Notes under the pieces: model-generated
Told to the model about the DNA's origin: nothing
The model's input: only the letters and a program-made list of their open reading frames with translations
Databases searched by the model: none
From: Trileptium ribeirensis
Taxonomy: Eukaryota > Nematoda > Enoplea > Enoplida > Thoracostomopsidae
NCBI GenBank assembly: GCA_030248225.1
Contig: JASANE010017456.1
Span: forward strand, 62,001 to 126,000
Reading direction: 5' to 3'
DNA: 64,000 nt
Translations under genes and position numbers: made by a program
In this document: piece after piece, positions 49,805-62,919 of the stretch
Layout: every line of letters begins with the position of its first letter
How positions within the stretch are numbered: the stretch's first letter is position 1

Positions 49805-50378
49805 TTACAAATTTCAGCTCGAGTTTGTATTTATTTGATACATACTTATATTAAATATACATAAATAATATATTGGTCTGGTCGTGTGTTTTTATTTTCA
49901 ATGCCTATATACATTTTATATTAATTATTAATACCACTAATAGTTAGATAATAGTTTTAATTGAAATGTTAAAGACAAAAAGGAGGAGAGAAAGGAGGTG
50001 TAATGGTAGAGAGGCAGACAGAAACAGAAAGCAAAAGGAAAAGACAGCGAAAAGAAAGAACGCGGGCACAGAAAAGGGAGAAACGGCAGACAACGAGGAG
50101 AAACCCAAAACGGAAACAAAACGACAACAACGAAACGACCAAAAAGGTCGGTTATAGAGAGACAAGAAAAAGAAAAGAAGCAAAACGGGGCATGGGAAGT
50201 GAGTTGGGGTAAGGGGTTCCCGAGGGAATTTTGTTGGGCCGGGGTCAAATTCGGTCGCCGAACGAAGAGTGGGTTCTAATGATACCAAACACGAAGCTGT
50301 TAGGCCCAGTACGAGGTCCTGACCCGTTCGGGTCAAAATATATATTAGTGTAGGGAGCTTTGGCAGGCTCCTTGTGCT

Positions 50379-51130
50379 AACGGCTGGGCAGAACGATGCC
50401 CCAGGGCGATCGTTGAACTCGCCATGAGAAGTCTATTCAGATGAGGGGTAATACCTTTGTCCCACGGGTGCGATTCATAAACCTGCTAAAATGGTGCAAT
50501 TAGAGAGAGTTTTGTCGGAGATAGGGGCGCTATCTTGGTTATCTCGAATTAACGGGAGGGACGTCGGAGATCCGCCGGGTATTTTTGAAGTTGCCTCGAC
50601 AAGGTGACCACAATGAGGGGTAATTTGTATATTTTAGAGTTGAGGATAAAATTTCGAACTCTTGTGTCCACTATTAAACTTAGGCGATTTTGGGCCTAAT
50701 TTGGCGGGCTACTACAAGTTAGCGGATGGCCAGATAGAGACCGGTCGCATACCTTTGTGTTTGCCAAGAATAGGCAAGTCGAATAAGGGGTCGCATGCCA
50801 ATCTTTTATGTTGGTGGAAAAATAATACAATTTCGCAAGTTGAAAGAAAAGTAGATGTTAATTATTATAGTGTACAAAAGCAAATGATATGCACTATTGG
50901 GGCGCGTTATAGTGGTTGAACGGCTGCGCGGATAAAGACCCGCCAGGGCTCGTTGGAATCTTTGGTATCTGAGCGACACCACAATGATGTATAAAACTTT
51001 AGTCGGAGTTGCTCCTAAAACATGAGGGAAAGGCTCCTGATCGGGTGATTTTGATAAAATTAAAATTTGCGAGCACACTTTCGCCGTATCCAATATACAG
51101 ACAAAACGGCTGCCTATAACGCAATAGTGC
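50379..51130 (+). repeat. 172-bp tandem units in copy 2
   Basis: Units start at 50379, 50551, 50721, ~50919 and ~51097 (AACGG..GGGC/CTGC). Each has GCCGGGT- or GCCAGGG-type cores and a GAGGGGTAAT-type end. Spacing is 170-198 bp, with increasing divergence to the right. Confidence 0.55.
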
Positions 51131-52100
51131 TCCTGAGTTATAGATTTGCCTAATTGACAGAAGGATACCTAAAGGGCGTACACAAGGCCTTCCGTGGAAA
51201 ATCGCAAAGAGATATAATCTCGACCATGACATTGAGTTGGACGCGATTCAGCCCAAATTGGCCATTATTACGCGCGTAATAAGTTAGACTGAGCGTTTTA
51301 GGTCAGAAACTGAAAGGGCCAAGGTTTGCTCTAGATTTGGGAAGACATTGGGTGCCAAAAGAGATTCGCGACGTGAAAAACGATGCAATCTAGCGACGAC
51401 AACCCTACCTAGCGGAAGCAGCGGTTGTTTAGACGAGTAAGAGATGAAGATAATAATATAACTCTGTAACCTATGGACCGCTTTGGTTCTACAAGTATTC
51501 ATTGGGCGGCCCGTTGAATTTGGCACCGAAAAATGCTCGGGGCATAAGTTCAAAATTCCTAGCCGTTGACCAATTACGGTTCGCTGAAACTGTGACCGTT
51601 ACTGTCGGCTGCTGAAATAGCTCGATGTTGTTTTGCAACTGCTATTGTTTTCTTCTTAACTTAACCACTAAGAAAGTTGCAATTGTGCTAGGTAAATTTA
51701 ATATTGAGATGTTTGGGTACTCCCCAACGAATTATAGTGCAAATGCCATTAGTCATTCGGCGAACAGCCATTGCAATTCGACGCGAGGCGAGCGGCCGAG
51801 AGGCCTCTTATTCCCGGACGGTCGTAATTTTTTTACCCTCTGTGTTTAAGAAAATCCCGTAGATTCTGATCTGGTCGATATCCCTGGAAACCTAGAAAGT
51901 TTTCAACAATCGCACGAATACACAAGAAAGCATAACATATACGACATACAATTATAGCGACATGAAAAGCAATCAAGAGCGCATACGGCATAACAACGGA
52001 CAAGATTATACGAGCAATACGAACGGTTCGCACAATGGGAATTGAACCGGGTCGCGTTAGAGCCCGAACTATCAACCTTCTTGGGCTTTGCCGAGTCCTT

Positions 52101-54190
52101 GACAGACCTTTATGAGAGCACTGACCGGAACGGTCCTTTTACATTGGCACTGGTTTCTCTGCATACAATATTAATACTTCGTTAAGTCCATGGTTGGATT
52201 ATGTGTATGTGCTCATCATTTTTGCCATTACAATGTGGGTACAACTACCGCTTTGACAATGTCACGATAGTTATTATCACGCCGACTGAATCAATTTGTG
52301 GATGCTGTCGCGCCAGGTGCATCAGTTAGTAGATCTCTCATGCCAGCAACACCAATTCGTAGAAGCTGTCGGGACATCTGCACTAACTTGTGGATGCTGT
52401 CGCGACTTTAGTATATATTATCCGCGAAAAACTGTAATGCCATCATCAGCAATTTGGTGCCCTGGAGCATTACAGCTTCTAAAGAGTATGCAATTTTTGT
52501 GGATGCCCGTAAATAATCAATGTGAATCTTGCATTAAAGTGATACGCCGCACCATGCTACGACGCGTTTGTATCTTAATCATAGATTCATTGTATATTGT
52601 TTGTTTGCAATAGTTTTGCTAACCTATATAGTAGCTTTGATCAGAGCCTCCCAAGAACATGTACATTGTCATCGAAAGCCGGAAACACTGCCCAACATAA
52701 GCGGAGAATTAATTTGGTGGTAACTTGGATGCAGTGTGATTTTTTCATTCTAGGAATACGGGTTGAGTGTAAAGCCAATAGTGAAAACCTGGATATGGTA
52801 ACACATGTTTATGAAAATCGGCCTTAATGTACCGGCAAGTATTAACACAGCTGCTTCGTGATTGGAAAGGTTGAGCTACAAAAGGGGCGCCATACGTTGA
52901 AACCCGAGAGACAATACAGGAAATCGAAAACGAGGTGTAATGCTGGAAATATGAGGAACGATAAGATATGACAATTGGCCTACCGCCAGTGAGGCCGTGC
53001 AAATCATTTCAGGTTTAAAAATTTCCAGGCTTGCTTGAGTGAGAGACGGACAATAACTCCCGGGAAACATCTAATGAATCACGCCACGAAACTAGGAACT
53101 TGCACCAAAGAAAGGGCAAGTCCGGACACTCTGGCAAAGCACGCCGCCTGTTAAGCTAATCGAGTCCCTTCGACAATATGCATCGTTGCCCATCGCTTGA
53201 GAGTCGAGGAAGCCGGGGTCGTATGGCCACCGTTCAGTAGGAAGCCGACGGTCTAGCTGGGTAACCAGTCTTGTCCATTGGGAGAGGTTTTTGTTTTCGG
53301 TTTGGTTTCGACCGAACCGAATAGAAAATTTTTCTCTCTATTACAATTATAGGTGTTTTAACAGTATATTTAATGCAACTCACGATTCTGATTTAATGAA
53401 TTATCCCGGAAAAGAGTTTCTAATTATGGTGAGGCGCAGGTTTAAAGCATGTTTGTGTAAATATCTATTATTACATACTATCTTGTCTGTGCTCATTAAT
53501 TGCCATGGAAGCAGCACTTCCTAACATTTCCAGTGAATTTATTCAGTATCATGATCGACGGAAATCGATGACAATGCGAAATCATTACGCACAGCCATCC
53601 ATTAAAACGTTGCTGTCGGTCACTGCCTAGTGAAGAAGGAAGTGTTAAATCCAAGTATTGTCTTTAAATCCTTTCTTACGCTGTTGTGGAGATAAAACAA
53701 GAATTATGTTGGAAAAAATTAAGCTTTTCACAGATTTGAATTTTTGACAGCGTCAGTATTGTAAAACTAACTATAAACATATAAGGCCATGCATGAGTAG
53801 CTATCCAATGTATAGCTTAAAGTTTAGACTTCGTTTAACACGTTTATTATCGCTATATATAACCCCAAAAATGGATATAAAATGATATTCTGAAAAAATT
53901 ATTTGAATACTCGGATAGTGTACGATGTCAAAATATTTTTCAGTTTTATCATTAAAAACAAAGTAGGCGGTAATGCATTTACAAATAAGTTTATTCGAAA
54001 AACATTGTTAAATTGTTTTATGCAGCTCTAACGGTTATTTCTAAATGACGCATCATTTCAGTGATATCAGTCGACTTTTGATCATTTTGATAGATACAAA
54101 TAATATGTTATCAAATGTTTGTGCAGTTCGTTGTACATGAGCTATATTATTAGATTGGAGCTTTTAGTTAAAATCAGAAACGGATAATAA
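52101..54190. other. non-coding stretch
   Basis: A short degenerate tandem (GTGGATGCTGTCGCG) lies at 52295-52410. Otherwise nothing supported. Confidence 0.35.
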
Positions 54191-54194
54191 ATAT

Positions 54195-54680
54195 GTAAAA
54201 TGGTCAATGTTTTAACGCTATGATATTTATATATACCGATTTGTGAAAATTTTACAACGTGTGTCACTTGAGGCAATGTATGGTACTAGCTTTCTACATT
54301 GCATACTACTCAAAATTCCTTAGATGTCTTGTTTATGTTCTAGACTAGAAAATTATGATTAGGTATTTCTAAACCATATTTTGAAACGCAATAAATTATA
54401 ATTAAAATGGTCAATGTTTTAGGGCTACCATATGTATATACATACCGATTTATGAAAATTTTACAATGAGTGTCACTGGAGACAATATATGGTGACTAGC
54501 TTGCAACATCGCAAAGTATATACTCAAAATTGCTTAGATTGGAATGCCTTATTTATGTTCGACTCGAAAATTATAATTAAATACTTCTAAACCATATTTT
54601 GCAACTGCAATAAATTATAAGTAAAATGGTCAATGATTTAGGGCTACCATACGTATGTATACCTATTTATGAATGTTTTC
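54195..54680. repeat. ~213-bp tandem repeat, 2.3 copies
   Basis: TAAAATGGTCAATG recurs at 54196, 54413 and 54622. Between them, shared blocks are GTGTCACT, CTCAAAATT, CTTAGAT, CTAAACCATATTTTG and CAATAAATTATAA. AT-rich, non-coding. Confidence 0.8.
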
Positions 54681-55055
54681 GGATTTGTATTGGGTTGTTT
54701 CAAGCAAACTTAGAGGAATAATTATCCAAATGAAGTTTTTAGCCAATAAATATACACTGTTACAAACAATCCGCAATATTGCGTCGATTGAGTAAACGAT
54801 ATATCTTCTTACATTAAAAATATTGCTATAAATAGCTAATTTTTTCTTTTATTATTTTTGGTTTCGAAAATGTTCTTTGAAACTAAATACTCATACAAAT
54901 CTGAGTTCCCTCTTTACAGACCCACGGTCCCAAATATTGAAACGCGGCTCTGGATAATCCTGATTTTCGCAAGCAGCAGGAACTGTTTTTATGTTTAGTT
55001 GACGACTGAATAAATTTATGCAAACAACTAGTCTTTGAATATGGAATTATATATT

Positions 55056-56250
55056 CTGATGGGTGCGCAATGTATTTTGCATATATATTTATCACAGGCG
55101 TCTAAGCTCCCACGGTCGAAGGAGAATAGATGGTTTCGCCTGTGGGCGCGCAATGTATTTTGCATATATATTTATCACAGCCGTCTAAGGTCCGACGGTG
55201 GAAGGGGGTACATGGTTTCGCATGTGAGTTGCGCAATGTATTTTGCATATATACTTCTCACAGGCGTCTAAGGTCCGACGGTCGAATCGGGTACACGGTT
55301 GAAGGAGGGTACATGGTTTTGCCTGAGGGTGCGCAATGTATTTTGGAGATATATTTATCACAGGCGTTTAAGGTCCGACGATCGAAGGAGGGTAGATGGT
55401 TTTGCCTGTGGGCGCGCAATGTATTTTGCATATATATTTATCATAGCCGTCTAAGGTCCGACGGTGGAAGGGGGTGCATGGTTTCGCTTGTGGGTTGCGC
55501 AATGTATTTTGCATATATATTTATCACAGGCGTATAAGGTCCGACGGGCGAAGGCGGGTAGATGGTTTCGCCTGTGGGCGCGCAATGTATTTTGCATATA
55601 TATTTATCACAGGCGTCTAAGGTCCGACGGTCGAAGGAGGGTAGATGGTTTCGCCTGTGGGCGCGCAATGTATTTTGCATATATATTTATCACAGCCGTC
55701 TAAGGTCCGACGGTGGAAGGGGGTACATGGTTTCGCCTGTGTGTGCGCAATGTATTTTGCATATATATTTATCACAGGTGTTTAAGGTCCGACGGTTGAA
55801 GGAGAGTAGATGGTTTCGCCTGTGGGTGCGGAATGTATTTTCCATATATATTTGTCACAGGCGTCTAAGTTCCGACGGTCGAAAGAGGGTAGATGGTTTC
55901 GGCTGTGGGTGCACAATGTATTTTGCATATATATTTATCACAGGCGTCTAAGGTCCGACGGTCGAAGAGGGTGCATGGTTTCGCCTGTGGGTGCGCAATG
56001 TATTTTGCATACCTATATATTTATCACAGGCGTATGAGGTCCGACGGTCGAAGGAGGGTACATGATTTCAACTGTGAGTGCGCAATGTGTTTTGCATATA
56101 TATTTATCACAGGCGTCTAAAGTTCCGACGGTGGAAGGAGGGTACATGGTTTCGCCTATGGGTGCGCAATGTATTTTGCATATATATTTATCACAGGCGT
56201 ATAAGGTCCGACGGTCGAAGGAGGGTACATAGTTTTGCCTGTGGGTGCGC
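55056..56250. repeat. 83-bp satellite array, about 14 units
   Basis: The unit contains GCGCAATGTATTTTGCATAT, ATTTATCACAGGCGTCTAAG, GTCCGACGGTCGAAGGAGGG and ATGGTTTCGCCTGTGGG. The period is 83 bp (for example 55576 to 55659), with one ~18-bp expansion near 55290. Because 83 is not a multiple of three, the many overlapping ORFs here are artefacts. Confidence 0.95.
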
Positions 56251-57440
56251 ACCCAACAATGTTATTCGCTTTCCCAATCTTTCGTTATACTTTTGATGGT
56301 TTCTCAATTTTTTCTCATACTTTTGTAATTTTGCTCAAAATCTCTATATTTTCGGTACTAGGGTGACAGGAAGGCGGCGGCCTCGGGTAGAGAAGACTAT
56401 TGATTAGAGGGGTCAACTCTTGGGGCAAAACCTCCCTACGCCCAGTTTGGACAGTTATAGAATTTATGACGTGTTTTATTGAACAAAGTGACCGGAATAA
56501 AAAACTATTTTTTCGATCCAATTCTTTAAAAATTGTGACAAGTCAACACGCGTTGCAGTATTATTTGTATATAGAACCAGCTATGTGGTGCACATAAAAC
56601 TCATGTAATGCATCGAACGCTACTCTCTGGTGACAACCAAAGCCCTAGGTTTGAACGACTCGGTAATTTAACCGAATTTTAAAGCAAACCCCAGTCCGGG
56701 ACCGTTTAAATTTTGTCTCCGCTGCGAGACCGCCTAAGGCTATCAACTGCAGTAATTTCCGGTTAATCATTTTTAGTGGTTACGATCTATAGTGTATGGT
56801 AATACGTAGTTCCAGAGATTTTCCAGAAACCGAAAATTTTTTCAAACTCAAAATTCTAGTTTCTGTGCCTTTTACTACATAGGTACAGACATTCTTGATT
56901 AGGTGGTGTAAACTATTTCAATTTTGCTAAACATTTTCAAATTCGAGGCGGTTATACGGTGGTTGACTATTGATTGACGGAGATTGCAACTAGAAAACTG
57001 TATTTTAATATTGGAACCGTTGAAACACAAATTTCGAGAGAAACAACACTAAAATGAAGCACTAAGCCCAACGTTAAGCGTTTTTTGCTTTAACAAGTAT
57101 TCAGTGGGGCCGGATTTTGTTACCATGTGCCGCGGCGATAACGTACTGCTTGGCTAGACTGAATGAGCTGTTCTGACATAACGAGTCGTGCGAGGTCCCT
57201 CCCATAAAGACGTTGTCTATTAGCCGTGCTGGCGCTATAAATGTCACAAGTGCCGGTCTGTTTCGTGGTAATAGGCCATGTAATATAATTTCGCGTACTG
57301 CGAAGTTGTCTGGCAGTGAGAACGTTATTTAATAATGCGGTTACTTAATGTATTTTTGAAGTACCCACGTGTCTTGAGTTAGACCTTGTAACCTTTCCCG
57401 CATAAAGTTACACACTTGTACAGCGTACATTGGGATGCGA
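56251..57440. other. non-coding stretch
   Basis: No gene, RNA or clear repeat recognised. Confidence 0.35.
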
Positions 57441-57520
57441 TGCGCTACCTGCTTTTGCACGTGCGTTGTTGTTCGCTAGCATCGTGAAATTACTCCAGGA
57501 ACCGGGCAATCCAGTATATT
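57441..57520 (+). repeat. relative of the 23.84-kb SINE 5' segment
   Basis: GTTCGCTAGCATCGTGAAAT followed by ACTCCAGGAACCGGGCAA matches 23853-23892 (GTTCGCATTGTGAGGTTCCT, AGGAACCGAGCAAC). The tRNA-like boxes that follow at 23.9 kb are not preserved here. Confidence 0.35.
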
Positions 57521-60500
57521 GGTGGAATAACGGAATTAGCCTGTCATTGAACAAGAAGCTTTAACAATGGTTTGGACCGTTGACTACTTGTGATCATACA
57601 TGCATCGAAAGCCGTTTACCAATTTGTAGCGGAGCCAAAGATGCTCCGGACAAAATCTTATTCTTGCCATGCGTAAAACTTATATAAAATTTAACCTATG
57701 CAAATCCTGCATATCTACAACGCCTCGTCTAAATAGTATGCGTGCGCCAAACTATGCGCAAGTTTATTATGTGGAAGTGTACCCAAGAGAATTATTGTTG
57801 AAAACGGCGAGTGCGACCGTGAGGTCTCATAATGAGGATATTTATGTCACCAACCAATACAACCAAATGTTCCAAAAGGAAGAAATTAGCGCTCTTCCCT
57901 GCAACACTTACTGTTAAACCACAGTAATACGACCAAACGCCTCGGCTAATAGGGTACCACAGTTATACAGAAACTCCGGCGCCAGTTCTCCAATTGCTAC
58001 TGTGTTCAAGTGAGCGTGTACTCAGCACCTAAGAAATTTTTGAAACGATAATAGAACTACGTACCAGGGAAACTGCAATTGACAGAACTCCCCGACTGAG
58101 GTGCTGTTCTTGCTTATTTACTTAATCTGAGCATACATTTTTTGAAGTTTATTATCGCAAGCCAAAATGCCTGTCTGTGGAAAATCAAGCGCTGCTACCA
58201 CGGTATGTGCTTTTAGAAAGATTTTACAAAAATTAGCTACATAAAAATTATCAGTGTTTCTGGATTAATATCGGTAACCTAGTGATTTTATATTGTCCAT
58301 TTGATTTAAAATGTTTCATTATTTTAACTATAAAAAATCTCCTGCTACTTTAATTATCGTCGGCGGAATTTCATTTTTTTTTTCGAAACAAGTAAAATTT
58401 CGCTATAACAACAGCTGTGTTACAACAAAACTTCCTCCATTTTTTAATTCGATCTTGGTTTCGCCAATAATAATGAAATGGTTTGGCACGAATACATACA
58501 TTTGTATTGAGTAGAAAATAGATGAAATAGCAAATAGATGGCACTGCCATAACATTTGTGTAGATATTCAGAATACTGATGGCAAAAACCGAATAGTGCC
58601 AATTATACGAGAGTTATATGATAAGCATTTGCAGTTTAATCTACAGTCAAGACTGGCACGTTCACCTATTCTGTATTAGGTTCAACGTATATTTTGAGGA
58701 TTCCCTTTTTAAAACAACACACAGTGGAGGGGCGCATCAGGAGATGGAATATATAATTGTATAAAGAGATGTGCCTGTACGAAACTCTGAATGCCTCTAC
58801 AATTTCGGTGGTCCATTCCAAATGTGATAAATCGGAATAAGTAAATATTCCAAAGCATCGATGCTTAAAACGAACGTACCAAATGTCTTATATGTAGCTA
58901 ACTAACTTATGCCAAACTGTGTCCAACGAGGCGAAATATTGTTATCAGTGTATCCGAAATGATTCGACTACCAAAACGATAACCGCAATTATCAACTCAG
59001 CCTCGGCGCCGCTTATTAAGATAACGAAAGCCAAGAAATGTACGTAGCAGCGTTTCGAATATAAATTTTCATTCAACGAACACTTTCTGAGTCGAAAAAC
59101 GCGTGAATTATCCACCACGGCGTGAAGCAATTTGTTGCGGATGGAAAGGAGTACATAGATAAACTGGCGAGACTGGCCGTGTGGTCGAAGAATAAAAATC
59201 AGCTTGTCGTATTGTACTTATTTTTGTTGAAAATAGCTAATATGTCTAAAATTAATTTTGAAAACAAAACCATAAGGTACAATAAACTAGCCCGGAAAAC
59301 TTATAGAACGTGGCTGACATATTTTGAATAGTTTCTTTACCAACCCAAGCTGTGCACAAACGTCTATTTAGACTATCAGCGAACTTTAAGCATTGTGCAC
59401 AAATTAAGCCAGTTTTTTACCGATACCATGTGGCCAAACATTATGTCGTAGCCTCCCAGCTATTCTAGTTAGGATGCTGTAGTCACAACATTATGAGCAT
59501 TATTTTTTCAAGAATATCTGCGGCCTTATTCGAAAATCTGGTGTAGAAACTGCGAAATTTTTAACGAAAGTGCCGTGGTTGATACTATGCACCTAATTGT
59601 TGTAATAATCCACCTCAAGTTTCACTAAAACTAGGTGCCGTGTTGGAGGGTGGGGCATTTTTAGGGACAGAGGGTTAGGATGTTAGGGGTAAAAAACCTT
59701 TGTAATGTAAGGAGGGTTGGTCGCCGCTCGCCAAACATAGTGAACATAAAACAATTTTTTAGCAAACAGATCAGCATGTTTTAAAATTGGATCATTGAAA
59801 AGCAATCATAGTACGATGAACCCCTTATAAGGAATTAGAATTCGCTTCCACTAGCAATACTTACTTTAGCTATTTCCTCTTCATTTCTTCATTTTTTTGA
59901 CTAATCGTTCAAACAAACGGAGTAACAGTAATAGCCGTTAAATCAATGTTGGGCGTATACTATGGTTTATAACCTAATAACTAAGAACATCTTAAGATGC
60001 TCATGAGTAATGAGAGATGAAAGCTTAGATAAAAATATTCATCCAAAATTGGTGTACATAAATTATTATTATTATAATGAAAGACTTCAATTTTTTAATA
60101 TAAGTAATTGCGAAGATGCGAGATATTATAGATGCCGGTGATGCTTTAAAGCTTTGGAGAATAATTACTGCTTCTTAAAATAATCAAGTTCACACTCAAT
60201 ATGTTATCCAATTTGTTTTGGTTAAGACTTATTAGTCTATGGTCGCAAATGAGGTACATATATAGCGACAAGTACCTTATCATACATTTTTCGAAAGTCC
60301 CAACAATCGATAAATCTTGTGGAAGTATGTTTAATTTTTTTAGTTTTCATGGGTAAAGAAAAGATCTCAACAGGGTAAACTCATACTGAAGTGAATACAT
60401 GACTCCGAACAACCATTACTAGGCTTCAAGCTCCATTCAACCCAATTTCAATAGCAGCCTTTACAACGCTAAACATACAATCCAACCGATTCGACAGTGT

Positions 60501-62919
60501 AATGGACTATGATATCTACACAACTTTCAATTGCTCATAAATCTAGGCTCCGTCTGGTCTGAAACTGAAGCGCCCCCACAGAGTGGGCCTTTCTGGTAAC
60601 AATCAAATATCCGACAACAAATTAATGATTATGAAGTAAAACTAGATACTCTCTTCAAGTAGTGACATCGCGGCACTAAAACTTAAACTTCAACCAAAAA
60701 ACCTCGCCGCACTGCGTAACAGTATCGACGATGTAACAAGGTACGCCACAGGACCTTACACGCCACAACACCGATAAAACAATCTCCACACAAAATATTG
60801 TGAGCATAATTATGAAACTAGTGTCATCGTTGTCAGAAATCCATCGTTATATCAGCCAAGTCCGAAATGTTATGCAAATTTCTGTTTGCCTAGCTATATT
60901 ACAGTTTCGGCCACACAAATGTACAAGATTTAACGAAGCAAATATTCATGCAAGATTAGAGATACTATCATCCAGGATTCTTTGATAGAAAGATTCATAC
61001 TGGGGCGTTTCCTAAAAACATTTTTACCGCTGCAGTATATTCTCATTCAGCGCGGTAACTGTAGCAAAAAATCACCCTGTCACAATTTTATCAGGCTATC
61101 AGGCACTAAAATTGTTACGCGAACAGTAACATACTTCATAGAGATTAACATGAGAAGAGTTTGGAAATGCAGGCATAAAATTAATATTGACTATACTCCT
61201 GATAATAACAAAAACGCAGTATCTTATGTGTTATCGATAGTGCCCTTTCACACCTGCTGTGTTTGCAGATGTATGAAAACTCATAACTGAGCCAGGATGC
61301 AAATGCTATGAAGACGATACTGGGTTGTGATATTAAAAAACTTCAACACGAAGATAATATCATCGGCTCTTTAATTTGAACGCTTAATTAACAGATACTA
61401 TTATTGCCTAGAATGGTTAGAGTTGTTACGAACTACATCAAGGTTTCAGCTATACGAACAATGTCAAACTAAATGAGGGTCTGTTAATACTATCAGATTT
61501 CCGCTGGACCCAATCCTAGTAACTAAGCTGTTTGTCAAACCAGAAATTGACTGCTTAACACCACCCCCACATAGATCTGTTGGCAACAAGTATATACATT
61601 GTTGTCATTAGCAAATGATCAACTAGGTGGAAACATACGCCACTGTAGAAATTACCTCACTAACAATAGCAAAATATTTGATAGAGAAGTTCATGTGCGC
61701 ACCTGGCTCACCCAGAACTGTACTGCATTGAGGTACCAGTTTCCAAAGTGAACTGATTGCGCAAGTGCGTAAAATACTCACCACGCGTAAGCTTAAAACT
61801 GCGATTTTTAACGCAAAATGTTGTAGACTTGTCTAAAAATTTAACCATATGCTTGTAAACATAATCTCTCTAAACACAAATCATACACAAAGCGATCGTG
61901 ACAAGTACTTACTATTTATGGTTTTTACGTGCCACAGTACCAGTCATGAGTCAACTAAAAGAAACTCCGTTTATCTTACAATATGCCAGCTATCATTATT
62001 TACACCGTGGGGCACTGCACTGTTAAAACAGGCGGTCACAACTAAGGATCCGTGGCAACTAATCGGAGAGAGTATTCCAGGAAGTTACACTCGGTGGGAA
62101 GTACCTGCAAAATGTATAACAATGGATCAGGCAAGCCAGAAACGCTAACCAACAATTACAGCTAAGACAAAACAGAAACACTGCTATCATCAAAAGTTAT
62201 AGCCGCATAGATTCATGATATGAGAATGTGTGTTATTGCATAGGGTAAAACGCAGAAAGGAGTTATAAAAGCAACTTTGATAACATGTCGCGAGGACCCT
62301 ACTATGTCTTGAGATCGAGCAACAACACATCTTTAATTCTGTCTTGCGATCGACAGGGAAATTTCCATTCCACGTTAATATTAACCACATTATTCCACGC
62401 TAATATTCGGTGTGGAGTTGAACTGTATGGGAAACGTTTGCCAATTGGCGTTTGAATCTGCCGTTGCGCAATTCTGAATTGATTGAGGGCTAGCTGAAGG
62501 ACGTGCGGCCCGAACGATGTTAGCATTTACACGATATCATCTTTGATGAATGGTATCGTGAAAGTTGTATCGATAAATTTGAGCATTTGCAGAATGCCTG
62601 CCAGCGTAGAAACTTTCCGTTGATGGAACAAATTGATTGGCCCAGGTAATGGTACCCGTAGATTTTCTTGATGACAATATCTCACTTGACCTAACACCGA
62701 ACGTTTGGAAAAACAGGGGTTATGAATAAACGAACCGGTTAAAGAGAGATTTGGAAATCTGGATTAGATTTTTTCTTGATAACCGTGTCACAATGGCTTA
62801 ACTGTCGGCTATTTACCAGCTCACGCAAAATATATATTTAACGCTATCCGTTTGGCTAGGGATAACTCAACCAGGATTAAACTCGAATAGATATTGAATG
62901 TTCGATATAATTTGGGAGT
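57521..62919. other. non-coding stretch left of the LINE
   Basis: Only short ORFs without motifs (for example 60982-61290 and 61849-62148). Decayed LINE 5' sequence may be included, but no endonuclease motif could be read. Confidence 0.35.
58168..58204 (+). CDS. possible short first exon (weak)
   Basis: ATG in good context (GCCAAAATGC) encodes MPVCGKSSAATT and then meets a GTATGT donor. No downstream exon with matching phase was recognised before the window edge, so this may be chance. Confidence 0.12.

Larger units (their letters stand above)
47600..52100 (+). repeat. GC-rich large repeat family, copy 2
   Basis: Same landmarks as copy 1: CCCGAATTTTCTTAACTC (~47670), ATCACGGGGAACCAGA (~48000), GTGGACCGAACTCCGTGGTG (~48449), GGCCAGAGACGG (~49232), hairpin plus GTTATAGAGAGA (50134-50160), 172-bp units from 50379, ATTCCCGGACGGTCGTAA (~51810), ATCTGGTCGATAT (~51870). 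It is interrupted by MITE A copy 2 at 49381-49804. No shared ORF and no known domain. Confidence 0.6.

Noticed and set aside
55056..56250. Hammerhead ribozyme in the satellite
   Set aside because: No CTGATGA and GAAA core in the unit.
55130..56296. Series of overlapping 70-135-codon ORFs with repeated residues
   Set aside because: They arise from the 83-bp satellite; the period is not a multiple of three, so frames rotate and every strand shows them.
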